A stretch of 8,626 nt of DNA from Gemmatimonadota bacterium (GCA_030598525.1 JAUVPT010000058.1:1-8626), one strand, 5' to 3'; shown: positions 1 to 7,063, counted from the first letter of the stretch. Notes: generated by a model not told the origin, from the sequence alone. Made by a program: numbers and translations.

Positions 1-1280
1 GCGGACGTCGACCCACCGGGATCCGCTGCGGATTCTTCCGCGGGTTCCGCCTCGGCCAGCGGGTCGGGTGATTCTTCGGCGGGGACCTCCAGGTCCAGTG
101 TTTGGCCCATCATGAAGTCGTCCGGTGAGGCAAGCGGCAGGATAGGCTCATCCACTGCCACGGGATCGGTTTCCGCTGCCCGTGGGCCCTCGGGCTCACC
201 ACGAGCCCGTATGCACTCGCCGAGCAGTGCGTGCGCCGACTCCATCAGGGCAGGACTCTGCATGGCCAGTCGGAATTCCCCGATGGCGTCCGAGAACAGT
301 TCCATCCCCATGTAGGCGACGCCGAGGTCGTAGTGAACCGCGTGGTCCGTCTCCTCTACGATATCCCGCACCTGGGAACGGAACCTGGTGAGTACGGACT
401 CGACGCTCAGATCGTTCTCGGCCGGGGCCTCCGGGAGATCGAGGGACACTTCGTCAAACTTATCCAATGCATCTGGAGGGGAACCGGCCGGCTCGACGTC
501 GATCGGCAGCGGCTCGTCTGCAAGTGGAAACGGGAGGTCCGAGACCAACGGATCGGGAGTCAGCGTAGCACGCGGGGGCGGAGGCGCAGTCCCGGCCACT
601 GGATCTGCATCCGGGTCGAGGGACAGGATCTTCTCCCGGATATCCTGGGCATTGCGACCGCCGGCCACCCGGGCCTCATACACCAGGCGCAGTTGGGCCA
701 CGGCCTGCGCTCCGAGGCCCGCCCCGACCAACTGCTCGGCAAAAGCCGTCCGAAGCTCCTCGTCTCCGGTCAGGCTGACCAGGTCCTGAACGGCCTCCAG
801 GGCCTCACTCAGGCGATCGGTTTCCCTCATCCGGTCAGCGAACCTGAGGAACGCGCTTCTCGCCTCCGCGAGCAGTCCCGTGGACGCATGCAGCCGTGCG
901 AGTCGGCCGTACACTTCGTCTCGGTCCGGAGCGATTCGCAAAATCTTATTGCAGAGCGCTATAGCAGAGGTGTGAAGCCCGTGGGACGCATAGCGGTCGG
1001 CAGCCTGTTCATAGTACTCGACGGCGGCCGCCGTATCGCCCTGCCTCAGGTAGAGATCGCCGACCCGGTTGTAGACACCGACGTCAGACCCCGATTCATG
1101 CTCATCATCGAGACGAATTGCGCTCTTGTACAACTCGATCGCTCGAGCCCAATCGGACCGCTGTTCGGCCCTGCGCGCCTCGTTCTTGAGCTGGTGGTGC
1201 CTGGTCATCCGCGTTTGCGCCTCTCCCTTCACGGTGGCCCGCGCAGCGAGCCGGAGCCGTCTGTCGTCGACGGAACGCAC
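1..1280 (-). CDS. TPR-repeat protein with acidic/proline-rich linkers (3' end beyond the window)
   Basis: Reading leftward from a GTG at 1280, the frame stays open for 426 codons to the window edge, so the C-terminus is missing. Residues about 33-170 are TPR-like helical repeats, with a recognisable motif around 42-58 (RSDWARAIELYKSAIRL) and further repeats near 70-98 and 100-150. A proline- and acid-rich linker spans about 218-292. A second helical block at about 296-360 contains HYDLGVAYMGMELFSDAIGEF; such blocks occur at the C-terminal part of modular TPR proteins in deltaproteobacteria and acidobacteria. From 361 the chain is acidic and low in complexity. I see no signal peptide or membrane segment, so a cytoplasmic scaffold or adaptor is likely (inference). 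The start is supported by GGAGG 5 nt upstream, but an internal ATG at 1208, just before the first repeat, is a real alternative. It lies 122 nt after lptD. Function is not recognisable. Confidence 0.85.
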   Translation of the reverse strand, partial: MRSVDDRRLRLAARATVKGEAQTRMTRHHQLKNEARRAEQRSDWARAIELYKSAIRLDDEHESGSDVGVYNRVGDLYLRQGDTAAAVEYYEQAADRYASHGLHTSAIALCNKILRIAPDRDEVYGRLARLHASTGLLAEARSAFLRFADRMRETDRLSEALEAVQDLVSLTGDEELRTAFAEQLVGAGLGAQAVAQLRLVYEARVAGGRNAQDIREKILSLDPDADPVAGTAPPPPRATLTPDPLVSDLPFPLADEPLPIDVEPAGSPPDALDKFDEVSLDLPEAPAENDLSVESVLTRFRSQVRDIVEETDHAVHYDLGVAYMGMELFSDAIGEFRLAMQSPALMESAHALLGECIRARGEPEGPRAAETDPVAVDEPILPLASPDDFMMGQTLDLEVPAEESPDPLAEAEPAEESAADPGGSTS

Positions 1281-1402
1281 TAGAACCTCCAGGGGTCCGC
1301 AAGCTTTTTCCACAGGGCTGCGGCAGGGCCGCCGCCCGGGTCGTCGATGCGGAATCCTGCCCGGTTCAGTTCAAGAACCCGGCCACTCTGCCACGACCGT
1401 CC
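1280..1402 (-). other. Open stretch after lptD, in the lptD frame, ending TAG/GTG; no standard start
   Basis: Directly after the lptD TGA the same frame stays open for 40 codons and closes with TAG at 1282-1280, overlapping the TPR start by one base (TAGTG), a typical translational-coupling arrangement. The conceptual peptide ends ALWKKLADPWRF. Third positions are GC in 29 of 40 codons, in keeping with a GC-rich coding region. However, no ATG, GTG or TTG occurs in this frame; a CTG at about codon 12 is the only near start. It could be a small gene with a non-standard start, the remains of a longer gene or of an lptD extension, or chance. The stretch also holds a GC-rich inverted repeat (GCGGC, 6-nt loop, GCCGC at 1320-1335) without a T-run, so not a typical terminator. 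Confidence 0.3.
1286..1290 (-). promoter_or_regulatory. Ribosome binding site for the TPR gene
   Basis: On the minus strand GGAGG is followed by 5 nt (TTCTA) and then GTG at 1280. This favours the GTG over the downstream ATG at 1208, whose nearest purine-rich run ends about 11 nt upstream. A further in-frame GTG at 1313 has no comparable site. Confidence 0.65.
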
Positions 1403-4174
1403 TCAGTTGGTCTGCTGCTTGTAGTCGCCCTTGAGCTCCGGAGCGTCCGTGAGGTGTACGCCGACCGAGAATACGACGTTCCCGTTGGGGGAGCGGGCAA
1501 ACTGGAAGGAGGCTCGCCACCGGTGAAGGTCGCGATCCAGGGTGATCAACTGCTGGCCGAAATCGCCCGACGTGAAATTGTACTGCGTGGTCCAGCGTAC
1601 GGCCCATCCCGGCGTGGGATGGAACGACATCGTTCCATCCACCGTCTGGCTCTCGAACCCACCCTCCGTCTGGGGGCGAATCAGGGAATAGCGCAGGCTG
1701 AGATTCCACGGTCCTCCCCGGGCTCCCTCGGCGAACGGGTCCGTCCGGTCCACATCGTAAAACCCACGCAGGCCTTCGCGAGCATCGGTCTCGCGTGGGG
1801 CAGCATCCGCCGCGCGATCCTGCGGGGAGCGAGCCGCACTCCCCCCGAGACCCACCAGGTCGCCCAGGTTCGTGCCTGACCGGAGGCTGAAGCTCAGGGC
1901 GATCTGCTGCAGCGACGGACTGAATCTGCGATCCACTCCCGTCCCTTCGAACAGTCGATGGGTCATGTTGACCGTCAGGCCCCTGAGCAGATCAGAGCTG
2001 ATGTTGTTGGACATGGTCGGCGAGATCAGAGCGGGCTCTCCTAGCTTCGCCCGCTCGAAGTCGAAGACGAAGGCCGACGTGTTGATCGCGAGCAGGGTGA
2101 CTACCTGGTCTCGTGGGGGCATACGGGGCGGTCCGGTGAGGTCGGACGGCGAGAGTGGATCCACCGTGACGGTGTCGGTCGCCAGCTCTGCCGCGGCGCC
2201 CGCCAGGGCGGCTGTGGAGTCCGCACCGGGCACCGCACCCGTGGGCTCTGCCCGCCCCCGTACCTTCGCCTCGAACGTCTGCCTCAGGGTAAAGGAGAGC
2301 GTGTGACGCGCCCGGATCGAATCCAGCGGAAAGTTGGGAATGGAAGCTCGCGCCGAGTCGACACCGACGGCCGGCGCATACGCCCACGAAAACCCGGGAG
2401 ACATCTTGTGACGGACCCGGCTGAACGAGCCAAAGCCCGGATAGAATCCGAAGATGTCGGTGCTGAGGGTGGCCCCAAAACTCATCTGCGCTGGAATCGA
2501 GACGAAGTCGCCGAATGTGTCAGGTGACCGAAAATAGCCTCCATTCAACCTGACGTTCGGTCGCAGCGTCGTCGATCCGACTAGATTGACCTGGTAGTCG
2601 AGTCCGGCATTCCAGTCCATCCGCCTGACCGCCACCGATGGGAATTCGATGCCTGTCGAGTCTTCCTCCGTCGTGCGCACCTCGTCGTATCTGGCGCTTC
2701 CCGAGATGTTCAACTGCTTGAGTCTCAGGCCGCCGGACAGGGAGCCGTTGGTGGTGGTCCGGTCGGTCGCGAACTGTTGGCTGGTGCTCTGACGGCCGAA
2801 TCTCCCGGTACCGCTCAGCGTCATGTTGTTGAACAGACCCTCACTCGAGCGGGGGGCGGCGAACAGGGTGATAGGCGAGAAGCTCATGCTGAACTGAGGC
2901 AGCGTGAGCTCCGTCCTGTCGCTGGTGAGAAACTGTCGCCGGCGAGCCGAGACGGAGATGTTGGCGAACGAGAACCGGTGATTCAGGCCGGCATCGGAAT
3001 CGATGGACTGAGTCTGCAATCGTGGATCGTAGGTCTGGTCCTGGAACGTACGTGTGTCCTGGATATACCGCCCCGAAACCCTGAGGGTAGTCGCCAGCCC
3101 GAGCTCCTGGTTGTGATTCAGGCCCAGTGTCAGGTTGCGCCCGGTCTCGCTGAAGGTCTCGCCGTAGGCGATGCTTCCCCGGATGAACTTCTTCAGCCAG
3201 CGATACCGAAACACGCCGTTCAGTCGCGTGAAATTCCCACTGAACCAATCGATCGACCCCTGGATATCGGTGTAGTCGTTAATCGCCCAATAGTATCCGA
3301 AATCGGTGACATTCCGGCTGGTGCTGCCCGATGTCTGGACCAGGTCGTTGAAACCGAATCGGGGTGGCAGGATTCCACTGCGCCGACCCGGCCGGATGTC
3401 CTGCGCGAAGAACGGGAGCCAGAACACGGGCACGTTGCTCACGTACAGCACCACGGGCCACGCCACGATGACGTCCTGGTTCACGAGCTTGATCTGGCCA
3501 GCCTGGAACCGGTAGTGGGGCGCCTCCACGTCGCACGAGGTGAACGCGCCCTGGGAAGCAAACACCGTGTCCTGAGCCTTGGGAATCACATCCCCCACGA
3601 TCCGCCACGTCGTACCGCCCTGCATGAACTGCGTCTCCGCCCCGAACACGGTCCCCTTGAGGTTGGCGAGATCGTAGTACAGCACCGAGTCGCTCTTCAC
3701 GTCCTTCTGATCCATACCCACCAACTGGATGTTCCCGAGGGCGGACATGAACTTCACGTTGCCGCGATAGCGGATCGTGTCCGCCGTCAGGACGTCGGCG
3801 CCCCGGTTCACCTGGGCGTCACCGAGCAACTCGATCCGCTGCTCGTCCACCTCGAGCCGAACTTCCTCGCCCCGGTACTCGAACACCATGAACCCGGGAA
3901 GATCCTTCAACTGGCCGAAGATGTCGTCGCGCGCCGGGAATCCCTCCGCCTCCAGGGCCTGGCGCCTTGCTTCGATGTCGATACGGGGGGTCGTGTCAGC
4001 CGGGAGTCCGAGCGTGTCGATAGGAAAACCGTCTTCATCGACAGCAAACTGCCCCTCCCGCTCCAACTCCAGATCGCCGCGGCCACGTAACTCACGGGTA
4101 GGCTCCTGGGCGGCCACGGGCGCGGGCAGGCCCATCAGGATGATCCCGAGAAGGATGAGGCGTGCGGCTCGCAT
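1403..4174 (-). CDS. lptD: LPS-assembly outer membrane protein LptD (OstA/Imp)
   Basis: LptD is the outer-membrane barrel that receives LPS from the periplasmic Lpt bridge and, with LptE, inserts it into the outer leaflet. The 923-residue product starts with a signal peptide (hydrophobic 6-20, likely cleavage after Ala22). Residues about 95-215 resemble the OstA/LptA-type jelly roll. The rest is rich in alternating beta-strand patterns, as expected for a large barrel. LptD signatures are visible: VPVFWLPFFAQDIRPGRRSG (about 248-267), GYYWAINDYTD (293-303) and RHKMSPGFSWAYAP (588-601). Two low-complexity segments, about 637-690 (Ala/Pro/Thr) and 779-822 (Ala/Arg/Asp), are probably loops. Only one cysteine is visible (Cys214 in TSCD), so the inter-domain disulphides of E. 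coli LptD cannot form. The ATG lies 5 nt after the tatC stop, with only a weak GGAG further upstream, which suggests translation coupled to tatC. Longer than E. coli LptD (784 aa). Confidence 0.93.
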   Translation of the reverse strand: MRAARLILLGIILMGLPAPVAAQEPTRELRGRGDLELEREGQFAVDEDGFPIDTLGLPADTTPRIDIEARRQALEAEGFPARDDIFGQLKDLPGFMVFEYRGEEVRLEVDEQRIELLGDAQVNRGADVLTADTIRYRGNVKFMSALGNIQLVGMDQKDVKSDSVLYYDLANLKGTVFGAETQFMQGGTTWRIVGDVIPKAQDTVFASQGAFTSCDVEAPHYRFQAGQIKLVNQDVIVAWPVVLYVSNVPVFWLPFFAQDIRPGRRSGILPPRFGFNDLVQTSGSTSRNVTDFGYYWAINDYTDIQGSIDWFSGNFTRLNGVFRYRWLKKFIRGSIAYGETFSETGRNLTLGLNHNQELGLATTLRVSGRYIQDTRTFQDQTYDPRLQTQSIDSDAGLNHRFSFANISVSARRRQFLTSDRTELTLPQFSMSFSPITLFAAPRSSEGLFNNMTLSGTGRFGRQSTSQQFATDRTTTNGSLSGGLRLKQLNISGSARYDEVRTTEEDSTGIEFPSVAVRRMDWNAGLDYQVNLVGSTTLRPNVRLNGGYFRSPDTFGDFVSIPAQMSFGATLSTDIFGFYPGFGSFSRVRHKMSPGFSWAYAPAVGVDSARASIPNFPLDSIRARHTLSFTLRQTFEAKVRGRAEPTGAVPGADSTAALAGAAAELATDTVTVDPLSPSDLTGPPRMPPRDQVVTLLAINTSAFVFDFERAKLGEPALISPTMSNNISSDLLRGLTVNMTHRLFEGTGVDRRFSPSLQQIALSFSLRSGTNLGDLVGLGGSAARSPQDRAADAAPRETDAREGLRGFYDVDRTDPFAEGARGGPWNLSLRYSLIRPQTEGGFESQTVDGTMSFHPTPGWAVRWTTQYNFTSGDFGQQLITLDRDLHRWRASFQFARSPNGNVVFSVGVHLTDAPELKGDYKQQTN

Positions 4175-4179
4175 CGCCG

Positions 4180-4944
4180 TCAGGACTCCGGGGCCGGCTC
4201 CTCGGCCCGTGGGCGTGTGCGCCCGCCGCCGACCATCCGCACCAGCCAGATCGATAGCTCGTACAGCACAATCATGGGCACGAGAAGCATGAACATCGTG
4301 CCGAGATCCGCCGGCGTGAGCATGGCCGCGGTCACGGCCAGAATCACGAGCGAATGTCGCTGGTACTTCCGAAGTCCGGCCGGTGTGACGATCCCCATGA
4401 AGCTCAGGAGGACGAGGATCACCGGCATTTCGAATATGATGCCGAAGGCGAGAATGAGCCGCGTGGCAAACCGGAGGTACTCGTCTATCGTGATGATCGG
4501 CGTCAGGGTTTCGGCCTGGAAACCGATCAGGAACCGCAGGCCCAGTGGCAGCACCAGGAAGTAGGCCATCGCGATTCCGGCGAGAAAGAGCACGAAACCC
4601 ACCGAAATTGCCGGGACGATGTACTTCTTCTCATGCTCGTGAAGAGCCGGCGAAAAAAAGGCCCATGTGTGGTAGGCGATGACCGGGAGTGCCAGGATGC
4701 CGCCCACTACGAAAGCCAGCTTGAACGTGACGATGACGGGTGTCGTGGGGCTCGTGTAGCGTAGACCCTCGCCCGGCAGGACCTGGTTGAACGGGCGCTC
4801 CAGAATCTCCATCACGCCGAATTCGGTCACCAGGAAGAAGCCGACGATGGATAGCACGACCAGGGCAACGAGGGACCAGATCACGCGCCCGCGCAGTTCC
4901 TCCAGGTGATCCAGGAAGGGCATCTCGCCCAGGTCGCCCACCAT
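4180..4944 (-). CDS. tatC: Sec-independent (twin-arginine) translocase subunit TatC
   Basis: TatC is the inner-membrane receptor that binds twin-arginine signal peptides and, with TatA/TatB, exports folded proteins. With a start at 4944 the product is 254 residues, normal for the family, with six hydrophobic segments (about 21-40, 70-92, 108-131, 158-182, 198-210, 215-236). The family landmarks are present: FLDHLEELRGR at 10-20, FFSPALHEHEKKY at 96-108, FGIIFEMPV at 167-175 and the TPAD turn at 210-213. By alignment from memory, Glu16 and Glu105 correspond to the signal-peptide-binding glutamates Glu15 and Glu103 of E. coli TatC. The frame extends upstream to an ATG at 4995, which would add 17 Arg/Ser-rich residues and overlap nrdR by 47 nt; I prefer 4944, 4 nt after the nrdR stop. 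A further ATG at 4923 (before PFLDHLEELR) is also possible. No tatA or tatB is present in the window. Confidence 0.94.
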   Translation of the reverse strand: MVGDLGEMPFLDHLEELRGRVIWSLVALVVLSIVGFFLVTEFGVMEILERPFNQVLPGEGLRYTSPTTPVIVTFKLAFVVGGILALPVIAYHTWAFFSPALHEHEKKYIVPAISVGFVLFLAGIAMAYFLVLPLGLRFLIGFQAETLTPIITIDEYLRFATRLILAFGIIFEMPVILVLLSFMGIVTPAGLRKYQRHSLVILAVTAAMLTPADLGTMFMLLVPMIVLYELSIWLVRMVGGGRTRPRAEEPAPES

Positions 4945-4948
4945 TCGG

Positions 4949-5461
4949 CTATTCGCTCGCCTCGTCTGGAGCCTCGAAGAGCTCCTGCTGCCCACGGGCC
5001 CTGTAGCGGGCCCTCGACACCAGCTCTCGTACTTCCTCCATGAACTCCGTGGTATCCTGGAAGTTCCGGTACACCGAGGCGAACCGCACGTAAGCCACCT
5101 GGTCCGTCCCCTGAAGGTGGCGCATCACGAGCTCCCCGACTGCCTCACTGCTGATCTCACGGGCATCTGATGCATCGAGCGTCTCCTCGATGCCGTCGAC
5201 CATATTCTCGATCTCGGTGAGAGACACGGGACGCTTCGCGCAGGCGATCCTGATGCTGCGGAGGAGCTTTTGACGATCGTACGGTTCGATGGCACCCGAC
5301 GACTTGCGGACGGTGAGTGGCTCCCGCTCGATGAGCTCGTACGTCGTGAAACGCTGACCACACGCGATACACTCCCTGCGGCGGCGGATGGCACGACCAC
5401 CGCGGCTGAGCCGCGAATCGACGACACGGTCCTCTATGTGATCACAGGTGGGGCAGCGCAC
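4949..5461 (-). CDS. nrdR: Transcriptional repressor NrdR
   Basis: NrdR is a nucleotide-sensing repressor of ribonucleotide reductase operons. The 170-residue product begins with the family's zinc ribbon: Cys3, Cys6, Cys31 and Cys34 (MRCPTC and ECIACG), with the VVDSR and RRRRECIACGQRFTTYE motifs between and after. Residues about 49-139 form the ATP-cone, which binds ATP/dATP and sets DNA-binding state; YDRQKLLRSI (61-70), AKRPVS (75-80) and VYRNFQD (130-136) are typical. The last 30 residues are a charged tail, making it a little longer than the usual ~150. The start is GTG at 5461 with GGAGG 4 nt upstream. It lies 60 nt after cpoB and 4 nt before tatC. No ribonucleotide reductase gene is in the window, so its targets must lie elsewhere. 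Confidence 0.96.
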   Translation of the reverse strand: MRCPTCDHIEDRVVDSRLSRGGRAIRRRRECIACGQRFTTYELIEREPLTVRKSSGAIEPYDRQKLLRSIRIACAKRPVSLTEIENMVDGIEETLDASDAREISSEAVGELVMRHLQGTDQVAYVRFASVYRNFQDTTEFMEEVRELVSRARYRARGQQELFEAPDEASE

Positions 5462-5465
5462 GCGT

Positions 5466-5470
5466 CCTCC
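5466..5470 (-). promoter_or_regulatory. Ribosome binding site for nrdR
   Basis: The minus strand reads GAGGAGG, ACGC, GTG, placing GGAGG 4 nt before the GTG at 5461. The match is strong and fixes the start, which also places the zinc-ribbon Cys pair at the usual positions 3 and 6. Confidence 0.7.
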
Positions 5471-5475
5471 TCGTC

Positions 5476-5491
5476 CGGGTTCGGCAACCCG
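5476..5491 (-). other. Small inverted repeat between cpoB and nrdR
   Basis: A perfect 6-bp inverted repeat (CGGGTT, 4-nt loop, AACCCG on the plus strand) lies in the 60-nt cpoB-nrdR gap, 5 nt upstream of the nrdR ribosome binding site. In the transcript it could form a short hairpin. There is no T-run on the minus-strand side, so it is not a standard terminator. A role in setting nrdR translation or transcript ends is possible but unproven. Confidence 0.35.
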
Positions 5492-5521
5492 CGATGGGAC
5501 GCAAACCCCGGGCCGGCAGGC

Positions 5522-6304
5522 TCAGTTTTGCAGTCTGGTGAGCTCCCGCTCCGCCAGGTCGATCTCATCGCTGTCCGGGTAACCCTGGACGACTCGCTGG
5601 AAGAAGGTGCGAGCATCGTCCACGTTGCCCTTTTGAAGCTCGATGAGTCCGCTCTTGTACAGCGCAGTCGGCGCGCGCCGCGAGTTCGGGTACAACTCCA
5701 GAACCCGGGCGTACTCCTCCAGGGCTTCGTCGAGTTCGCCAGCTTCCGCGAAGGTCTCTGCCCTGAAGTACTGTGCGTCAGGCGCCAACTCGTGACTCGG
5801 GTACTGTTCGAGAAACTGATCGAGGCCGGCGCGGGCCGTCTCATACGAGCCGCGCCGGAATTGCCGCAGGGCCGCCTCGTAGAGGGCCTCGGGCTGGCCG
5901 TCAGTCACGGGAGATTCGCCGCCATCACCACCACCCGTGAGGGCCGCACCGGTGGCGCCCGCCGCAGCGGCCCCCGCCAGGCCGGTACCTGAATCCTGCA
6001 TCACCGCCAGCTGGCGCTGGGTCTCTCCCGTCAGAGCCGTCAACTGTGTGACCGCGATCGACAGGTCTTCGATCTGGCGTCCGAGATCCACCCTGCCAGA
6101 AATGTCACGGCGCTGCTGGACGTTGAGGCTGTCCAGCAGCACCGATCGCAGCTGCCTGATTTCCGTCATCAGGCTGTCCCTCTGGGCGCGTTCCGCCTGC
6201 ATCTGCGCCTGCAACGTGGATTCGAGATCCGCCACGTCGCTCTTCATGGCGCATGCTGCGCCCAGAAGGGTAAATGACGCCGTAATGAGAACTCTACGGA
6301 TCAA
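5522..6304 (-). CDS. cpoB: Tol-Pal system protein CpoB/YbgF (coiled coil plus TPR)
   Basis: CpoB is a periplasmic partner of the Tol-Pal complex that, in E. coli, coordinates peptidoglycan synthesis with outer-membrane constriction. The 260-residue product has an N-terminal signal (MIRRVLITASFTLLGAAC) with a possible but non-classic lipobox (GAAC, Cys18), so it may be a lipoprotein rather than soluble as in E. coli. Residues about 22-103 are a charged heptad-like coiled coil, expected for trimerisation. An Ala/Gly linker follows (about 105-130). Residues 138-258 carry three TPR-like repeats (138-170, 175-207, 212-244) with the YPNSRRAPTALYKSGL pattern typical of YbgF. The start is TTG at 6304, overlapping the end of pal (TTGA). 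No ATG or GTG is available upstream because that frame has a stop shortly before, so translation is probably coupled to pal. Confidence 0.92.
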   Translation of the reverse strand: MIRRVLITASFTLLGAACAMKSDVADLESTLQAQMQAERAQRDSLMTEIRQLRSVLLDSLNVQQRRDISGRVDLGRQIEDLSIAVTQLTALTGETQRQLAVMQDSGTGLAGAAAAGATGAALTGGGDGGESPVTDGQPEALYEAALRQFRRGSYETARAGLDQFLEQYPSHELAPDAQYFRAETFAEAGELDEALEEYARVLELYPNSRRAPTALYKSGLIELQKGNVDDARTFFQRVVQGYPDSDEIDLAERELTRLQN

Positions 6305-6966
6305 AGAGCGTCCATGTTCTCAATTACGAACTCGGAGCGCCGATTCATCTGCCAGGCGTCCTCGTTCGAGCCCTGGGCTACCGGCCGTTCCTTACCGTAG
6401 CTCACGGTATTGAACATGTCTTCCGACAGGCCGAGGCTGACCAGGTACCGAACCGTGCTGTCTGCACGACGCTGTCCCAGTGCCAGGTTGTACTCGATCG
6501 AGCCGCGCTCGTCGGCGTGCCCTTCGATCGTGAGCTTGACGCCCGGGAACTGCTGCAGAACCTCGGCCTTGGCCGCCAGGACTGCCGCCGCATCATCCCG
6601 GATGTTGTACTTGTCGAAATCGAAGTGGACGCGCTCGCGAATCACCGTGATCGCATCGATCAGAGCGATCTGGCCGCCCGCCGTGTTCGCACACTCGGTG
6701 CCGGCATAGTCGCGCTGGGCCTGCGTGTAGAGGCTGCGAGCCCGATCGTAGTTGCCAGCCGCCATCGCCGATGCGGCTTCGCTGCATAGACGTGCGGCCG
6801 CTGCTTCGCGCTCCGCTGCACGCACTGCGGCGAGGCTGTCGGCATCAGGCGCGGGTACGGTCTCGGCCACCACTGGCGGCGGCTCGGGTGCCGGGTTCCC
6901 GGCGCAGGCGGCAGCTCCCACGGCGAGGAGAACCAGGAGAGCTGCGATCCTACCATTGAGACGCAT
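6301..6966 (-). CDS. pal: Peptidoglycan-associated lipoprotein Pal
   Basis: Pal anchors the outer membrane to peptidoglycan and is moved along the envelope by TolA/TolB. The 221-residue product has a signal peptide with a lipobox-like end at Cys21 (AAAC), followed by a Pro/Ala-rich tether. Residues about 110-218 are an OmpA-like peptidoglycan-binding domain: VHFDFDKYNIRDDA (113-126), LTIEGHADERGSIEYNLALG (145-164), SYGKERP (189-195) and NRRSEFVI (208-215), including the Asp/Arg positions that contact diaminopimelate in this family. Between tether and domain, about 45-107 is an additional helical stretch with a TPR-like pattern (AGNYDRARSLYTQAQRDY) and two cysteines (61, 92); it makes the protein longer than E. 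coli Pal (173 aa). The ATG has AGGAG 8 nt upstream. A promoter-like element lies in the gap before it. Confidence 0.95.
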   Translation of the reverse strand: MRLNGRIAALLVLLAVGAAACAGNPAPEPPPVVAETVPAPDADSLAAVRAAEREAAAARLCSEAASAMAAGNYDRARSLYTQAQRDYAGTECANTAGGQIALIDAITVIRERVHFDFDKYNIRDDAAAVLAAKAEVLQQFPGVKLTIEGHADERGSIEYNLALGQRRADSTVRYLVSLGLSEDMFNTVSYGKERPVAQGSNEDAWQMNRRSEFVIENMDAL

Positions 6967-6974
6967 CTTTTACG

Positions 6975-6979
6975 CTCCT
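6975..6979 (-). promoter_or_regulatory. Ribosome binding site for pal
   Basis: On the minus strand AAAAGGAG is followed by 8 nt and then ATG at 6966. The strong site fits a highly expressed lipoprotein and supports this start. Confidence 0.65.
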
Positions 6980-6986
6980 TTTCAGT

Positions 6987-7058
6987 GAGTCGCGAACTCC
7001 CGGAACGGGATATCGGATCTCGTACGGTCGTGACAGTTGAGCTAGTTCCACCGGAACC
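6987..7058 (-). other. Possible structured 5' leader of pal mRNA
   Basis: Downstream of the predicted transcription start there are three short inverted repeats in the minus-strand leader. GGTTCC/GGAACT (7058-7044, 3-nt loop, including one G-U pair) comes first. TCCCG/CGGGA (7010-6998, 3-nt loop) follows, then GAGT/ACTC (6999-6987). The second and third share two bases, so they would exclude each other. Stems this short occur by chance in GC-rich DNA; I recognise no known riboswitch. Confidence 0.2.
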
Positions 7059-7063
7059 GCTGT

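Noticed and set aside
231..1283. Open frame of 350 codons on the plus strand at the left end
   Set aside because: Antisense to the TPR gene, whose repeats and ribosome binding site are clear; the plus-strand product has no recognisable repeat or motif.
1320..1335. GC-rich inverted repeat after lptD as a terminator
   Set aside because: The stem is plausible, but no T-run follows on the minus strand, and the repeat lies inside the open stretch that runs into the TPR gene.
1403..1405. Stop-codon readthrough or selenocysteine at the lptD TGA
   Set aside because: The barrel already ends with a terminal-strand-like pattern before the TGA, and I see no evident SECIS-type hairpin directly downstream. 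The open stretch is better reported as a separate unexplained item.
2777..4090. Long open frame (437 codons) on the plus strand opposite lptD
   Set aside because: It is the antisense shadow of a GC-rich gene. The lptD frame has signal peptide and family motifs; the plus-strand product has no recognisable domain.
4945..4995. Longer TatC N-terminus starting at 4995
   Set aside because: It would overlap nrdR by 47 nt and add Arg/Ser-rich residues not expected before the conserved FLDHLEELR region; an ATG 4 nt after the nrdR stop is simpler.
6251..6304. Twin-arginine export signal in CpoB, given tatC nearby
   Set aside because: Arg3-Arg4 are present, but the residue before them is Ile rather than Ser/Thr, the n-region is very short, and the FLK part of the motif is absent; a Sec signal with possible lipobox fits better.
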